Shown one piece after another: positions 54,743-64,000 of a DNA stretch of 64,000 nt. Position 1 is the first letter of the stretch. The number at the start of each line of letters is the position of its first letter. The notes below the pieces were generated by a model. The model was not told the DNA's origin and ran no database searches. It saw only the letters and a list, made by a program, of their open reading frames with translations. Position numbers and translations under genes: made by a program. Source of the DNA: Pilasporangium apinafurcum (taxonomy: Eukaryota; Oomycota; Peronosporomycetes; Pythiales; Pythiaceae); the NCBI GenBank assembly GCA_001600495.1, contig BCKE01000058.1, forward strand, positions 182,341-246,340. The letters are read 5' to 3'.

Positions 54743-57418
54743 ATGGCCATGACAACTCCATCTTCGCCCGGCTTGGCTGTGTCAGGATTAATGCAGCAGT
54801 TGAAAAGCGGCGAGATATCGAAAATGCAGCTGTTCCAGCAAATTGCAAAACTTCAGACCGTGCCAGCCGTAAGTAATAACCCCACTGCTCCCATACCAAA
54901 TTCTTCTCCAGCACCACAGGAAATCCCAGTACCTCTTCCCACAACAGCGTCGATTTCCGTTCGTCCTTCAGCCCCAATGTTCATGTTTGCCATCGAAACA
55001 ACAACTAATGCTACTTCAACCACGATTGCCCAACCTCCAATCTCAGTAACCGGCTCAATACTGGCAGCTACTCGACCTGCGATAGCATCCTCCACTTCGT
55101 TCAATTTGGGCATTTCAAGCGTATCCACGGCACCTCCAGTGGTACAGGCTTCATTATTCACACCACCGCTGTCGGCCACCAATTTTACGTCCTCGTTGAT
55201 TCATAATAACACAAACATAATTGATGCCAAACCACTAGGCGCGACGATGGTTGAAAATGACGCAGATTTTCTTGCTGCGGGGGTCTCACATGACAAAGCG
55301 CCTTCGCTTAGCGTGCAAGAATGGATCGCCAGCAAAACTCGTCCGTCGGTGTCGACACAGGTGAGTAATGCGTTGCGGCAGCATTATCAGCAAAACAATC
55401 AGCCATCACCGCCCATTATCCATCAACACTCTCAACAACATCATTATTACCAAAGCCAAAATCACCATGATAGTTGGGGGCTGAATGACGACGAATACAG
55501 CGAGGGAGCGAGCAGCAGCAGCAAAAGCCAAAGTCAAGCCTCGCGTGATCCATTTGATGGACGGATGCAATTGAATGACCCAAATTTGCAATCAACAGAG
55601 ACAAAGTACGTGTACAATCCTCAGCGTCATTTTGGGCAGTCATTCGCCAATGGAGGGGATGCTGTGTCCCTCAATGAACACGAATATATTGACTTCACAG
55701 AGCAATTCCGAGACGATAACCATGACCATGGAAGCAAGAACGGCAACACTACAGCTAACAAGAGTGTTGACAATACAGATAATGATAATACAAAGTTTCA
55801 CACACGCGTGACACGGTGGAAATCCCAAAAGGACGCCATTCGCGAGCAAATGAAGCAGCAGTTACTGCAGTCTGAGCTCGACGAGTGCACCTTTACACCA
55901 AAGATCAACCCCAAATCCACCAAGGTCGCAGCGAAGCTACGTGGCCGACAAGCCGGGAAAGTGAAAGTGGACGAAAACACACCATTAGCCGCATCGGAAC
56001 GGCTTTATCAAGAAGCAGATACCTACAAGGCTCGCGAAGAACTAGCCGCAAAACTCAAGGCTGAGGAAGAGGCGGAACTCGAGCGGGAATGCACGTTCAA
56101 GCCCAAGATCAATCGAAACAATCCGCTCACAGACAAAGTGCGGGCCAAGTACAGAAACATTCCAGCGAACCCACCATCGTCACTTACAACGGCAGCCATG
56201 GAGGCGAACGCGAAAGAATTGGAAGAATGCACGTTCTACCCCAAGGTCAACCCCATCAGTTCTGAGATGATCTCAGCGCAGCTCTATCTTCAGCAGGACA
56301 TCTACGAGCGACTCAGCCGTCCATGTTGTATGACAAATGATTCCCCTCGAAGAAACAGCGATGGAAACAAGGAACGGCCACGTCGACGAAGCGAAACATC
56401 AGTAGACTATCCAGATGATGATGATGACAACGACACGTACCTTAATGGCAGTACGGGCGGGTTTCACTCGCCGGCGTCACGACGAAGTCGAGATGATTTC
56501 TATCTGCGCAGTAGCATGAGTTCAAATACTCGTCGAGGACGTACCTCAGTGTCAAGTGGAACGCGAGCGCATCGCTCTCGACCAAGACCTCGCTCTGCAG
56601 GAGGCGAACCAGAAAGCCGTGCAGACAAAGAGGAACGTGCAGGGCAATTCAATAATTTCATCGAACGGCAGCGTTTCCATGAGCAAGCTCGGCAAAAGAA
56701 AATCGAGATGACCAAACAACAACTTGAGCCAGGATACAAACCCACGATCAACAAAACCTCGCTGGCGATGATGGAAAATGGTCGTAAGGGCGATTTCCTG
56801 GAGAGAATCACCAAGTACGCCATCCGAAAAGAGCAAGACAACGTCAAGAAGAAAACGGTTCGCATCACGGTACGATTTATTGTTTCGTTTAATTTGCACT
56901 TATGATAATGCCATACTTCAACTAGTGTGAACTCATGGCTGACGAGTCTTACTTTGGTTTAGGACCCGAATTGCACGTTCAAACCCACAATCAACCAGAT
57001 TAGCGCGAAACGCAAGGCAAGGTCCGTCACGGAACTCAGTCGTGGGGATCTATTACGCCGTGAGACGACGCAACGGCTGATGAAACTCAAAATGGAGCAA
57101 GAAGAAATGGCGGCGCTCACATTTCGCCCGCAGTTGAATCGCGTTTCGGAGCGGCATGAGGGCAAATTGAAAATCTTGACTAGTCCAGATACATACATGC
57201 AGCGTATTCAGCAACAGAGCCAAGCGCATACCATTAAACAGCGTCGGGCTATTCAAGAGAAAGAAATGGAAGAGTTTGCCGAGTGTACGTTTAAACCACG
57301 CACAATTGAAGCACCAGCCTACGTACAGCGCATTGCTCGCAGTATTTCACTCACCAAGGCTCTTAAAGAACAGCAGCAAGCAGCAGCGAAAACCCACGAA
57401 AAACCTGAGTGGAAATGA
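54743..57418 (+). CDS. CTFxPxxN-repeat protein, basic and coiled-coil
   Basis: Two exons, 54743-56869 and 56963-57418 (donor GTACGA, acceptor GGTTTAG); 860 residues. The N-terminal third is Ser/Thr/Pro/Gln-rich. From about residue 365 the motif (E/N)CTFxPxxN recurs: ECTFTPKINPKS, ECTFKPKINRNN, ECTFYPKVNPIS, a weaker YKPTINKTS, NCTFKPTINQIS, LTFRPQLNRVS and ECTFKPRTIEAP, separated by Lys/Glu-rich helices. The intron falls just before one of the motifs. No enzymatic domain. Proteins with such ECTFxPxIN arrays occur in ciliated and flagellated protists, but I cannot cite a function. Inferred: a structural or cytoskeleton-binding protein, possibly of zoospore flagella or basal bodies. The motif array is directly seen; the role is a guess. 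Confidence 0.83.
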
Positions 57419-57557
57419 CAGCTTCCCTCACACAAATAGCCATTGTTATATAATTATACGTAACTCTTTCGCCACATTCAAATTCTATCATCTTTTTTCC
57501 TTCGTACGCTGTTCTTTCTTGAAAGGAGGGAATCAAACTTCAAAAGGCTTTCATTTG

Positions 57558-59718
57558 TCATTTCCCTATATCATTTTCGATTGTTCCGTAAGTTTTAAGA
57601 GGTACCACTTCCAGGTGCTCCGTTTCATCATAAGCATCAGCGATAGCCATCATGCTTGTCATCGGGCGTGGAGTGGGTGGGTTGAGCACGCAGCTGTCCA
57701 TTTGGTCAAAGTAATACATCAAGCATGATGAAATAAACCCACAACATGCGATATACGCAAATAAGAGTTGGACGTTCGGCATGTACTTGTCTTCGATGCG
57801 ATAGACAGCCGCTACAACCATGGGCACCACAGCGAGTGTGAAGTTCTACATCAATAGGAAATTCAAGGGAAGTCGTTAGAGCCGTTAAAGATAATCCATC
57901 TAAACTGCACAGACACGCACCCCCATGGCCACGGTCATTCCGTATGCGCTTCCCACGTGATGTTCTTCAACAACATCTAAACAATAGCAAGTACAAGTGT
58001 GAGAAAGAGTAATGAACAAAACTCAAAGCAGAGAAGAGGGGTATATTGCGTACATGGAATCGATGGCCAAAGTGAAGCGAAAAACAGGCTGCATGCTACT
58101 CCCTGGATGAAAAGCAATGCTCCAATCGCAAAGTTGCTCAATGCAACCCCAAACTGCGATAACAGAATTGCTGCGGTCGCCCACATCGCCAAGATCGCGC
58201 GATTGCCTACGTGGTCCACCATATAGCCAAACAATGGAGCTGCAAAGACAGAAATCAGGGACGGTAGACTCATGACCCTTGCTGCAGACGTCTCGGCCTC
58301 AATTTTCCTTTGACAGAACATGTGGGTCTTCGCACCATTTTTCCACACAGGGCTGTCGCAATTGATCTCACTTTCTTTGACATAAGGGGGCGCAGCATTG
58401 CATGCCAGTTGATCTGTGGGGTGTTTGAAGTGGCAAGATGCCGACAACTTCGGTAAGGGCCATGCATAAGCCGTAAAATTGGCACATGATGGCACGATTG
58501 TGTCACAATTGGTATAGCTGGCGTAGTTTCCTTCTCCACATCGACGACAAGCAAGAGGTGGCTCGCGAAAGTAAGTCCGCTCCAATAATATACTTCCCGC
58601 CACGCTCTGGAAAGGAACTGTGGACCCCCAAACTGACACACACGCAATCAAAATCATCCAAAATACTTTGCTAAACGTTTCATGATAATCAAATTTTTAG
58701 CACGAATAATCTCATTGCATATAGAAATTGTGTAAAACTTACCCAAAATGCTTGATGTCTGTCACTTTGACTCGTTTCGATCCAGTCGCGGGTTTATGCT
58801 GGCTATGGGGCAACGTCAGCGTAGAGCGATCACCAGCACTGTGGTCGATTGGGATCAAAATCAACGTGGCACCCACACAAGCACCACAGATGCCTGCCGA
58901 CAGCCACAATGCGAACGAGACACCGAAGTGGTCGGCGATCCACGGACTCAGGATGTTGTTGAGCATACTTGCCAAACCAGAGAAGCTGCTTCCAACCCCT
59001 AATGCCAAAGCTATCACCGTATAGAAGTATCGACATGTGAATATAAATCGGCATCTATAGTTATGAAACACAAAGGCACCTACCAAGCTCTCGTTTCTTG
59101 AACCACGTCGCGATGAATGTTGTACGTGCAACACCCAAGCTTTCACCTCCAAAGCCAAAGATTGCACGCCCAATCTACACATCTCAACATGCAATACCAA
59201 TACATCAATATACATGAAAAATTATCAGGCACGATCAAATGCGAGTCAAAGCGATGTACGTACCAACATGATTCGAAAGTTGACAAATGAACAGCCTAAC
59301 GCGAAGACAACTTGGCCCATCAACACAAGCATCGTCAGCAGGAGCAGCATTCGTGAAGCGCCAAACTTGTCGACCAGTATTCCACCGACTAAAGGTAGCA
59401 CGATATTTGGTGTCGAGTAAAGCGTATATAGCATGTTCTGTACAAAAATAACACAGAGACGAACTCATGTAGCAACAAAACCTTCCGCCATATTATCGAT
59501 CCACATGCATACGATTAATAAAGATTTCAGTGGTAAAAGGATACAAAAAGCACTTCATATTCGTTGTTGGAGAGTTTGGTGCTAAAGTGTTGCTGTAGTT
59601 GGTTTTTCAACGCTGCGGGGCTGTGGAAGCAGTAGCTCGAGCCGAGTGTAAGCGCACTGCACAACACGAGAACGACGCATTTGAGAGAAGCCCGCTTTCC
59701 ATCTACCCGTGCACCCAT
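57558..59718 (-). CDS. MFSD1-like major facilitator transporter
   Basis: Seven exons: 59718-59545, 59437-59264, 59174-59084, 59010-58743, 58670-58054, 57976-57921 and 57845-57558; 555 residues, phases consistent. It has 12 predicted helices. Diagnostic blocks match MFSD1: FHSPAALKNQL, YTLYSTPNIVLPLVGG, GQVVFALG, IGRAIFGFGGESLGVA, TWFKKREL and VEEHHVGSAYG. Between helices 7 and 8 is a loop of about 85 residues with 8 cysteines and a CRRC pair, which would be lumenal. Known: mammalian MFSD1 is a lysosomal dipeptide uniporter working with GLMP. The ATG at 59718 gives the family's normal start. Frame breaks at each intron mean that exon-by-exon reading hides the gene. Substrate here is inferred only. 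Confidence 0.9.
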
Positions 59719-60762
59719 GATAGTGGATGACGGTAGCAATGCCAATCGGTGGTGTTTAATGGATGTGTTTTTTGTAAATGAAGAGCAGCCATTGAGTCTT
59801 TTTCTCTTGCACTCGCTTCAGCTTTTTTTTTTGTATCAGATACGGAAAGGCAGTCGACTGATTTTATGGAAGGCATTGAAGTTCAGATAAAGTGGATCTT
59901 CAGGAAGATTCCCTCGCAATCCTTAAAAGACTCGTTTAAGGATATTACCCAAATCTGTAGTTTGATTCTACCCAACTTTTTCGATTTGAACCCATTCTAG
60001 TATAACAGCCTTAAATATTTTGCCAGTTTCAAAGGTGGTAATGGAGTGAGAACTGGGTGTTTTTTGCTGAAAAGGGAAGTAAGTTCTGCAACCACATGAT
60101 CCAAGATAAAAAAAAGAGGGACTATAATGAATCTTCATTACATTGCAGATCTATCCAAGTTATACAAAGCACAGGTTTTACTGTGTGTGGAAACAGGAAT
60201 CTCTGCTGGATTCAGTTGTTCATTGTTTCAGCTAGCTGTAGTGGACCTTTCCCATACATATGATTGGTAGATACTATAATTTAAAAATGTAATTTATTGG
60301 CTATTATTCATTAATATTAACCAATAAGGAAACGTATTATACAATAATATGATTGGAAGATATTTATAACTATCAACCAATCATAAGACGTTATCCAATT
60401 ATGACGTCCGTGTGTCAACTTGAGTTTTACAGTTAAAAGGTCGATAACTGGACAGAGTTCAGTTGGGCCGAGATAGCAAATGTAACAGGGCGACTGTTAT
60501 AACTGTACATACTGTACGTTGAGGAAGTGGTGAAACTTAATCAACTACAAGGAACTTAAGTGGATCTAAAGTTACTTCTGATTGTATAGGATGTATGCAA
60601 TCAGTGGAAATTTTGAGTGAATTATTTGGTTACAATGGAAACTAGGCTAAGATAAGCACGTAAAAATAATCTAAAGGGAAGGATCGAATAATGAACAGGG
60701 GGCCCTTTTTCCGATTGGTTAATATTAGCGTAATAAACAAATAAAGTGAAAGTTAAGCCAAT
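59719..60762. other. AT-rich intergenic region with an inverted repeat
   Basis: No supportable gene. It marks the left edge of a repeat-rich zone. The inverted repeat at 60255-60390 is described separately; ATTGG/CCAAT words recur from 60240 to 60780. Confidence 0.6.
60255..60390. repeat. AT-rich imperfect inverted repeat, MITE-like
   Basis: The left arm TATGATTGGTAGATACTATA (from 60258) is nearly the reverse complement of the right arm TAACTATCAACCAATCATA (to 60386). An inner pair (TTATTGGCTATT near 60296 and TTAACCAATAAG near 60319) nests inside. GATTGGTTAATATTA near 60713 is another partial copy of the inner arm. There is no coding capacity. It resembles a small non-autonomous element, but I see no clear target-site duplication. 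Confidence 0.45.
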
Positions 60763-60993
60763 TTATAATGGAAATTTTCGACACGCCTTTCTTTTGCATC
60801 GATATAGCTTTCCGGTGAATGTTACATCGGAATTACATTCTGAACAATTATCAACTTGATAAAATACACCTTCATCGATCAAAAACGTTTGGCAAATATC
60901 TTCATTTGAAAAAACATGATACAAAGAATCTTGAGTAGGGAACATCCTAGTGAGTAGATGGCAAAATTGTGATTGTATTTCGATTGAATCCAA
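60763..60993 (-). pseudogene. Zinc-ribbon fragment of a Merlin/ISXO2-like transposase
   Basis: A 76-residue open frame with FLIDEGVFYQVDNCSECNSD and YRCKRKACRKF. A leading helix, then C-x2-C, then YRC-x4-C-R-K, is the N-terminal zinc ribbon of ISXO2/Merlin-type DDE transposases. No DDE domain follows on the minus strand, so only a fragment remains. Confidence 0.5.
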
Positions 60994-61560
60994 AAGTCAA
61001 ATTAATGTGCACCATTCATTTTCATCCAATCAAAGCAAGGGGTCCCTATTCGAGAATTCAGCCGAAAGCTGCCGTTTGTCGTTTAGCATCTGTTGGCGCT
61101 GGCACAGCCAAAGCCATGAACATGCTGCGGAACGAATTTGGAAATATATCCACCTCCAAGCGTGATGTATACAACCACCTTGCTGCTGCGAGCCGACAGT
61201 TCCTAAACGTCAGATCCCTAATTCAAGCTTTATTTGATTCATTGCAGCAATGGCGGTTTGTTCATGCCGTCTAAACCGATCTATCTGGGTATATCACCGC
61301 GCTCTTTTTTACCCACCCTAAATCTGTTGAATTGTGCAGCAGATTTAGTTCAGTATTCGTCATGGACTGGACATGCAAGCCCAACAAATTTGGAATGCCC
61401 TTATTGAATATTGTGGACATCACATCTACCTTTGGAACGTTCGACACTGGTTTTGCATTTCTCAGTGAGGAAAAGCTGGTCAGCTATGCTTGGGCTCTTG
61501 AACAATTCAAGGGCGTTTTTCAAGGTGTATCACCATGTGTCACTGTGTAAGGATTGAAGA
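60969..61560 (+). pseudogene. Decayed MULE (Mutator-like) transposase
   Basis: Two blocks in different frames. The first (about 61040-61274) reads TSKRDVYNHLAAASRQFLN and ALFDSLQQWRF, matching the region before the MULE DDE domain. The second (about 61299-61550) reads ALFFTHPKSVELCSRFSSVF, VMDWTCKPNKFGMPLLNI and TGFAFLSEEKLVSYAWALEQ. That is the start of the MULE transposase domain, with its first catalytic Asp in VMD. Stops, a frame change and the missing C-terminal part show it is dead. It abuts the Harbinger element. Confidence 0.7.
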
Positions 61561-61762
61561 CCTTTTATACATTGACAACTTTAAAACCTTTAGTTGACTC
61601 AGTTTGCCATAGTTGACGTCCCTGGTTCGAATCCCCCAAGTTCATAGTTTTGCATATCAAGCTACATATTTGATATTAGGGGTCCTCAATTTTGGCAGCA
61701 GCTAATATGAAGCCGCCCAAAAATCAGCCAATCAGCGAACAGGTAAACTGAGACTCTTCGCT

Positions 61763-62980
61763 TTGTCGGCAGCAGCTAAAAACGCCATGCCGCGAAAATC
61801 ACGACAAGCTGTCCTGATCGACGAGTACGCCGCTCTCCTCCGTCGTCGGCTTGCCGTTCGGTATACCTGGCTAATCTATCAACTAGAAGAAAATGATGCG
61901 GACCTACTCGATCAGGCTGTCTACGAGCGCGCGCAACTTGTGTTGTGCTCGCGCTACGTCTGCGTGAAAATACAACGTCCATGAGTGGGCAGATTCGGGT
62001 GGTTCGTGCTCGATTGCAGCGATCGTGAGTTTTTACGATCGTTCAGAATGGAGCGGTCCTCCTTCCACAAATTGGTCGAGATGATTAGAACAAACGACGT
62101 ATTTGAGTGCAAACGCGGAAAGAAGAAGATGGCAGTACCAGAAGAGCAGCTGATGGTGTTTCTGAAGTACATCGGTACTCACGGATCGAACGTGTGTGTG
62201 GAGAATCTGGGCATGATTTTTGAAATCGCCAGTGAGGTATGCTACGATTATATCCAGCACGTTACTCAATCATTGACGACGCTGTATGATACAGTGGTTT
62301 CACGGCCGACGGTCGAGGAGAGACGAGAAATACCGAAATGTATCAGAGTAGGCTGCGATTTTCCTAACTGCATTGGGCTGATCGACGGTACACTAATTCC
62401 TCTGTCATTCAGGTCGACTCTCAACAGTGAGGACTATTTTTATCGGAAGGGCGGTTACGCGTTGAACGCGCTGGTGTGCTGTGATGACAAGGTCAGAGTC
62501 ACGTATGTGCTAACCGGCTGGTTTGGATCTACTCACGACAACATGGTGTGGTCAAAGTCTGCACTTTTCCGCTCGCCCCAAATCCATTATTCGAGTGCAC
62601 AGTAATTGCTTGGTGATACGGCCTTCCGACCATTACTACACATGATACCGCCGTTCAAAAAGCTTCCAGGGACGCAAATACCTCGCGAACACGAGTTTTT
62701 CAATTCCAAATTGGCAAAAATACGTATCCGCAGTGAGCACTGCATCGGCTTGATCAAGGCTCACTTTCAGTTCTTTAAAGGTGTACGTGTCATCATACAC
62801 GACGCTCGTGATCTTAAGCCCGTTATTCGATTGTTCCTGTCAGCAGTAGTAATCCATAATCTACTTATCAACGATCCGTTGCCATCGGAGCTCCAGGCAC
62901 AGACCAGGGCCGAATTCAGCGTCGCCTCGTTGGCAATACCAGAACCGGTGTTGCTCAGAAAGTCGACAGCTTCTCGGTAG
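61763..62980 (+). pseudogene. Harbinger DDE transposase, interrupted by two stop codons
   Basis: One reading frame runs through the whole interval, broken only by TGA at 61982-61984 and TAA at 62603-62605. DDE_Tnp_4 residues are recognisable: IGLIDGTLIPL (first Asp), GSTHDNMVW (second Asp), LLGDTAF, and SEHCIGLIKAHF (Glu). The N-terminal part has a helical segment with FRMERSSFHKLVEMI. Length without the stops is about 405 codons, normal for the family. The scarcity of lesions points to recent inactivation, or to sequencing error or an unusual exon structure at these points. Known role: cuts and joins the element at TWA targets together with its Myb-like partner. Confidence 0.85.
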
Positions 62981-63350
62981 CTCTGTTTCAGCTGCCAATC
63001 TTGCTGATGATATCCTTCGGCTTCCTGACTGTCTCGACGTCGCTGGCTCGGATGCATGCTGTAATTTGAGAAGCTAGGACCCCTTTGGTCTCACCGGACT
63101 GCTTGTCCTCCACGCTACTTGTCGTAGCTTCCATGGGCTGACAACCAGTCCAACAAGACGTTCAGCGAACCGACTGAGTCATTCGGACCGTCGATCCTCC
63201 ATCTAGCCGGCGCGACTTCGTCGTTCTCTGGGAGATCGCAGTGGTCCCCGAAGAGATAGTGATCGCCGCAATTTCTTGTTCAGCGTTGAGCTCGTCTCCG
63301 TCATTGCCATCCATGTTTGCATTTTTAGCTGCTAAGGTCGACTTTTCATC
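62960..63350 (-). pseudogene. Harbinger Myb/trihelix-like partner protein, frameshifted
   Basis: On the minus strand, pieces in different frames read RWRIDGPNDSVGSLNVLLDW, LSAHGSYDK, then a stop, then ITACIRASDVETVRKPKDI, and finally LKQSYREAVDFLSNTGSG. This is the order of the Myb/SANT-like second protein of Harbinger elements (GPN-x-S-x-LLDWL ... YREA-x-DFLSNTG). At least two stops and two frameshifts break it, so it is more decayed than the transposase. It faces the transposase tail to tail and ends in its 3' end. Confidence 0.65.
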
Positions 63351-63474
63351 CACGATTTTGAGGCTGAAAGTGGGGGTCGGCAGCTAATACGAATTCTGAA
63401 TTTGGTCCAATCATATCGTGTTCATCGTTGTTGCCCATTCCCAACTTATTAGCTGCTGCCAAAACTGACGACTC

Positions 63475-64000
63475 TAATTGCTATGATCACTACATTTACA
63501 AAAGCGTAATTACGAATGTAACCATTGCATGTTTATGTGAAGGAAGAATGGTTGGTTCATAGGCCATTAGGAAATGTATGGTTAGAAAGAAAGAGAGTAG
63601 TGCAGTCTAAAACAATAATCTCACTTCCAATTTACTTCAAAACACTCAAGCTCCTTACAGCATCCCTATTGGATAATGCCTGCATTGATCGCATAAACAA
63701 ATTCGTTCTGAAAATTCCAGTTACAATTAAGTATGCATCCGAGGAGACCTTAGAAGTAGCATTACTGAATTAAGTTTTCAATTTAATTTACATTCTATTT
63801 CTCCATCAAAGTCGCCGTTTCTGTCAAAAAATGTCATTTCAAAATCATATTTCGAACAATCACACTACATAATTCGATTTTCGTCCAGTTACAGATCTCG
63901 AAGACTCAAATCCCACCGCTGACAACCTTTTCTCAACTCGTGCTTCCCCTCTCTTGCTGTCATTTTCGCTATTCAATGTCGACAGCAAGCCGTGAAAACA
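63475..64000. other. AT-rich region at the right edge
   Basis: No supportable gene. An open frame at 63525-63773 (plus) has no recognisable domain, and its upstream frame is closed. The window ends before any neighbouring gene appears. Confidence 0.5.

Larger units (their letters stand above)
61679..63474 (+). mobile_element. PIF/Harbinger DNA transposon with terminal inverted repeats
   Basis: The left end (61679-61707) begins GGGGTCCTCAATTTTGG and continues CAGCAGCTAATA. The right end (63447-63474), read on the minus strand, begins GAGTCGTCAGTTTTGG and continues with the same CAGCAGCTAATA. Apart from one indel and a few mismatches, the 28-29-base ends match. TTA precedes the left end and TAA follows the right end: Harbinger targets are TWA, but this is not an exact duplication. 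GGCAGCAGCTAA recurs inside the left end (61768) and GTCGGCAGCTAATA inside the right end (63378). The element is about 1.8 kb and holds a DDE gene and a Myb-like gene facing each other, both broken. Confidence 0.82.

Noticed and set aside
61618-61640. tRNA B-box-like sequence GGTTCGAATCC, suggesting a tRNA gene or SINE head
   Set aside because: The T-stem does not pair and no matching acceptor, D or anticodon arms can be drawn; at most a tRNA-derived remnant.
63525-63773. 82-codon plus-strand open frame at the right edge
   Set aside because: No domain, no start context, AT-rich transposon-flanking DNA; kept only as part of the gap description.

Overview
This window is nuclear DNA of an oomycete (Stramenopila). 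Genes are dense and lie on both strands, spaced by a few hundred bases. Introns are short (about 70-95 bp) with GTA/GTR donors and (T)AG acceptors. The domain architectures are typical of oomycetes: a myosin with ankyrin repeats and a FYVE finger, a START/FYVE-type protein, a six-transmembrane TKL kinase, and a VPS9 exchange factor with two PH domains and a PDZ domain. Housekeeping proteins (isocitrate lyase, IMP dehydrogenase, GDP-mannose dehydratase, E1, BRX1) read cleanly in the standard code. Base composition is moderate rather than GC-rich. I cannot fix the genus from the sequence alone.

Layout. 1-732: 3' end of BRX1 (+). 1243-3723: BAR/PH/ArfGAP/ankyrin protein (+). 3895-6849: two-repeat voltage-gated cation channel with EF hands (-). 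7.3-8.6 kb: decayed TnpB/Fanzor-like gene. 8776-10603: START-like/FYVE protein (-). 11161-13974: membrane TKL kinase (+). 14324-15832 (-) and 16298-17506 (+): divergent IMPDH and GMD. 17619-19007: C2 protein (-). 19644-22095: PH-PH-VPS9-PDZ protein (-). 23220-24839: isocitrate lyase (+). 25416-26102: cyclophilin-like protein without the catalytic residues (-). 26346-27866: palmitoyl-protein thioesterase (+). 28191-30106: dual-specificity phosphatase with a gelsolin-like tail (+). 31153-32766 and 33258-34835: tandem paralogues of a single-pass membrane protein with disordered tails (+). 35060-35853: PX protein in four exons (-). 36108-40103: myosin (+). 40704-44342: ubiquitin-activating enzyme E1 (+). 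45306-47482: CDKAL1-type tRNA methylthiotransferase (+). 47571-51080: LRR protein (-). 51526-52691: PP6-type phosphatase (+). 52918-54305: aspartylglucosaminidase (-). 54743-57418: CTFxPxxN-repeat protein (+). 57558-59718: MFSD1-like transporter (-). 59.7-64 kb: an AT-rich zone with relics of three DNA-transposon families.

Together, five genes read or change phosphoinositide, Arf or Rab5 membrane identity (ArfGAP, FYVE/START, VPS9 GEF, PX, FYVE-myosin). PPT1, aspartylglucosaminidase and the MFSD1-like carrier are endolysosomal. This could be chance, because such genes are abundant in oomycetes. IMPDH and GMD share a promoter and feed guanine nucleotides to nucleotide sugars; isocitrate lyase carries a near-identical 21-base CCAAT-containing motif in its own promoter.

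Most interesting points: the Fanzor-like relic; a nearly intact Harbinger element with terminal inverted repeats, whose transposase frame is broken by only two stop codons; the unnamed tandem membrane-protein pair; the catalytically degenerate organellar cyclophilin; and the cysteine-rich insert in the CDKAL1 homologue. I found no clearly new multi-gene system. Splice sites are my own reading and are given so that they can be checked.
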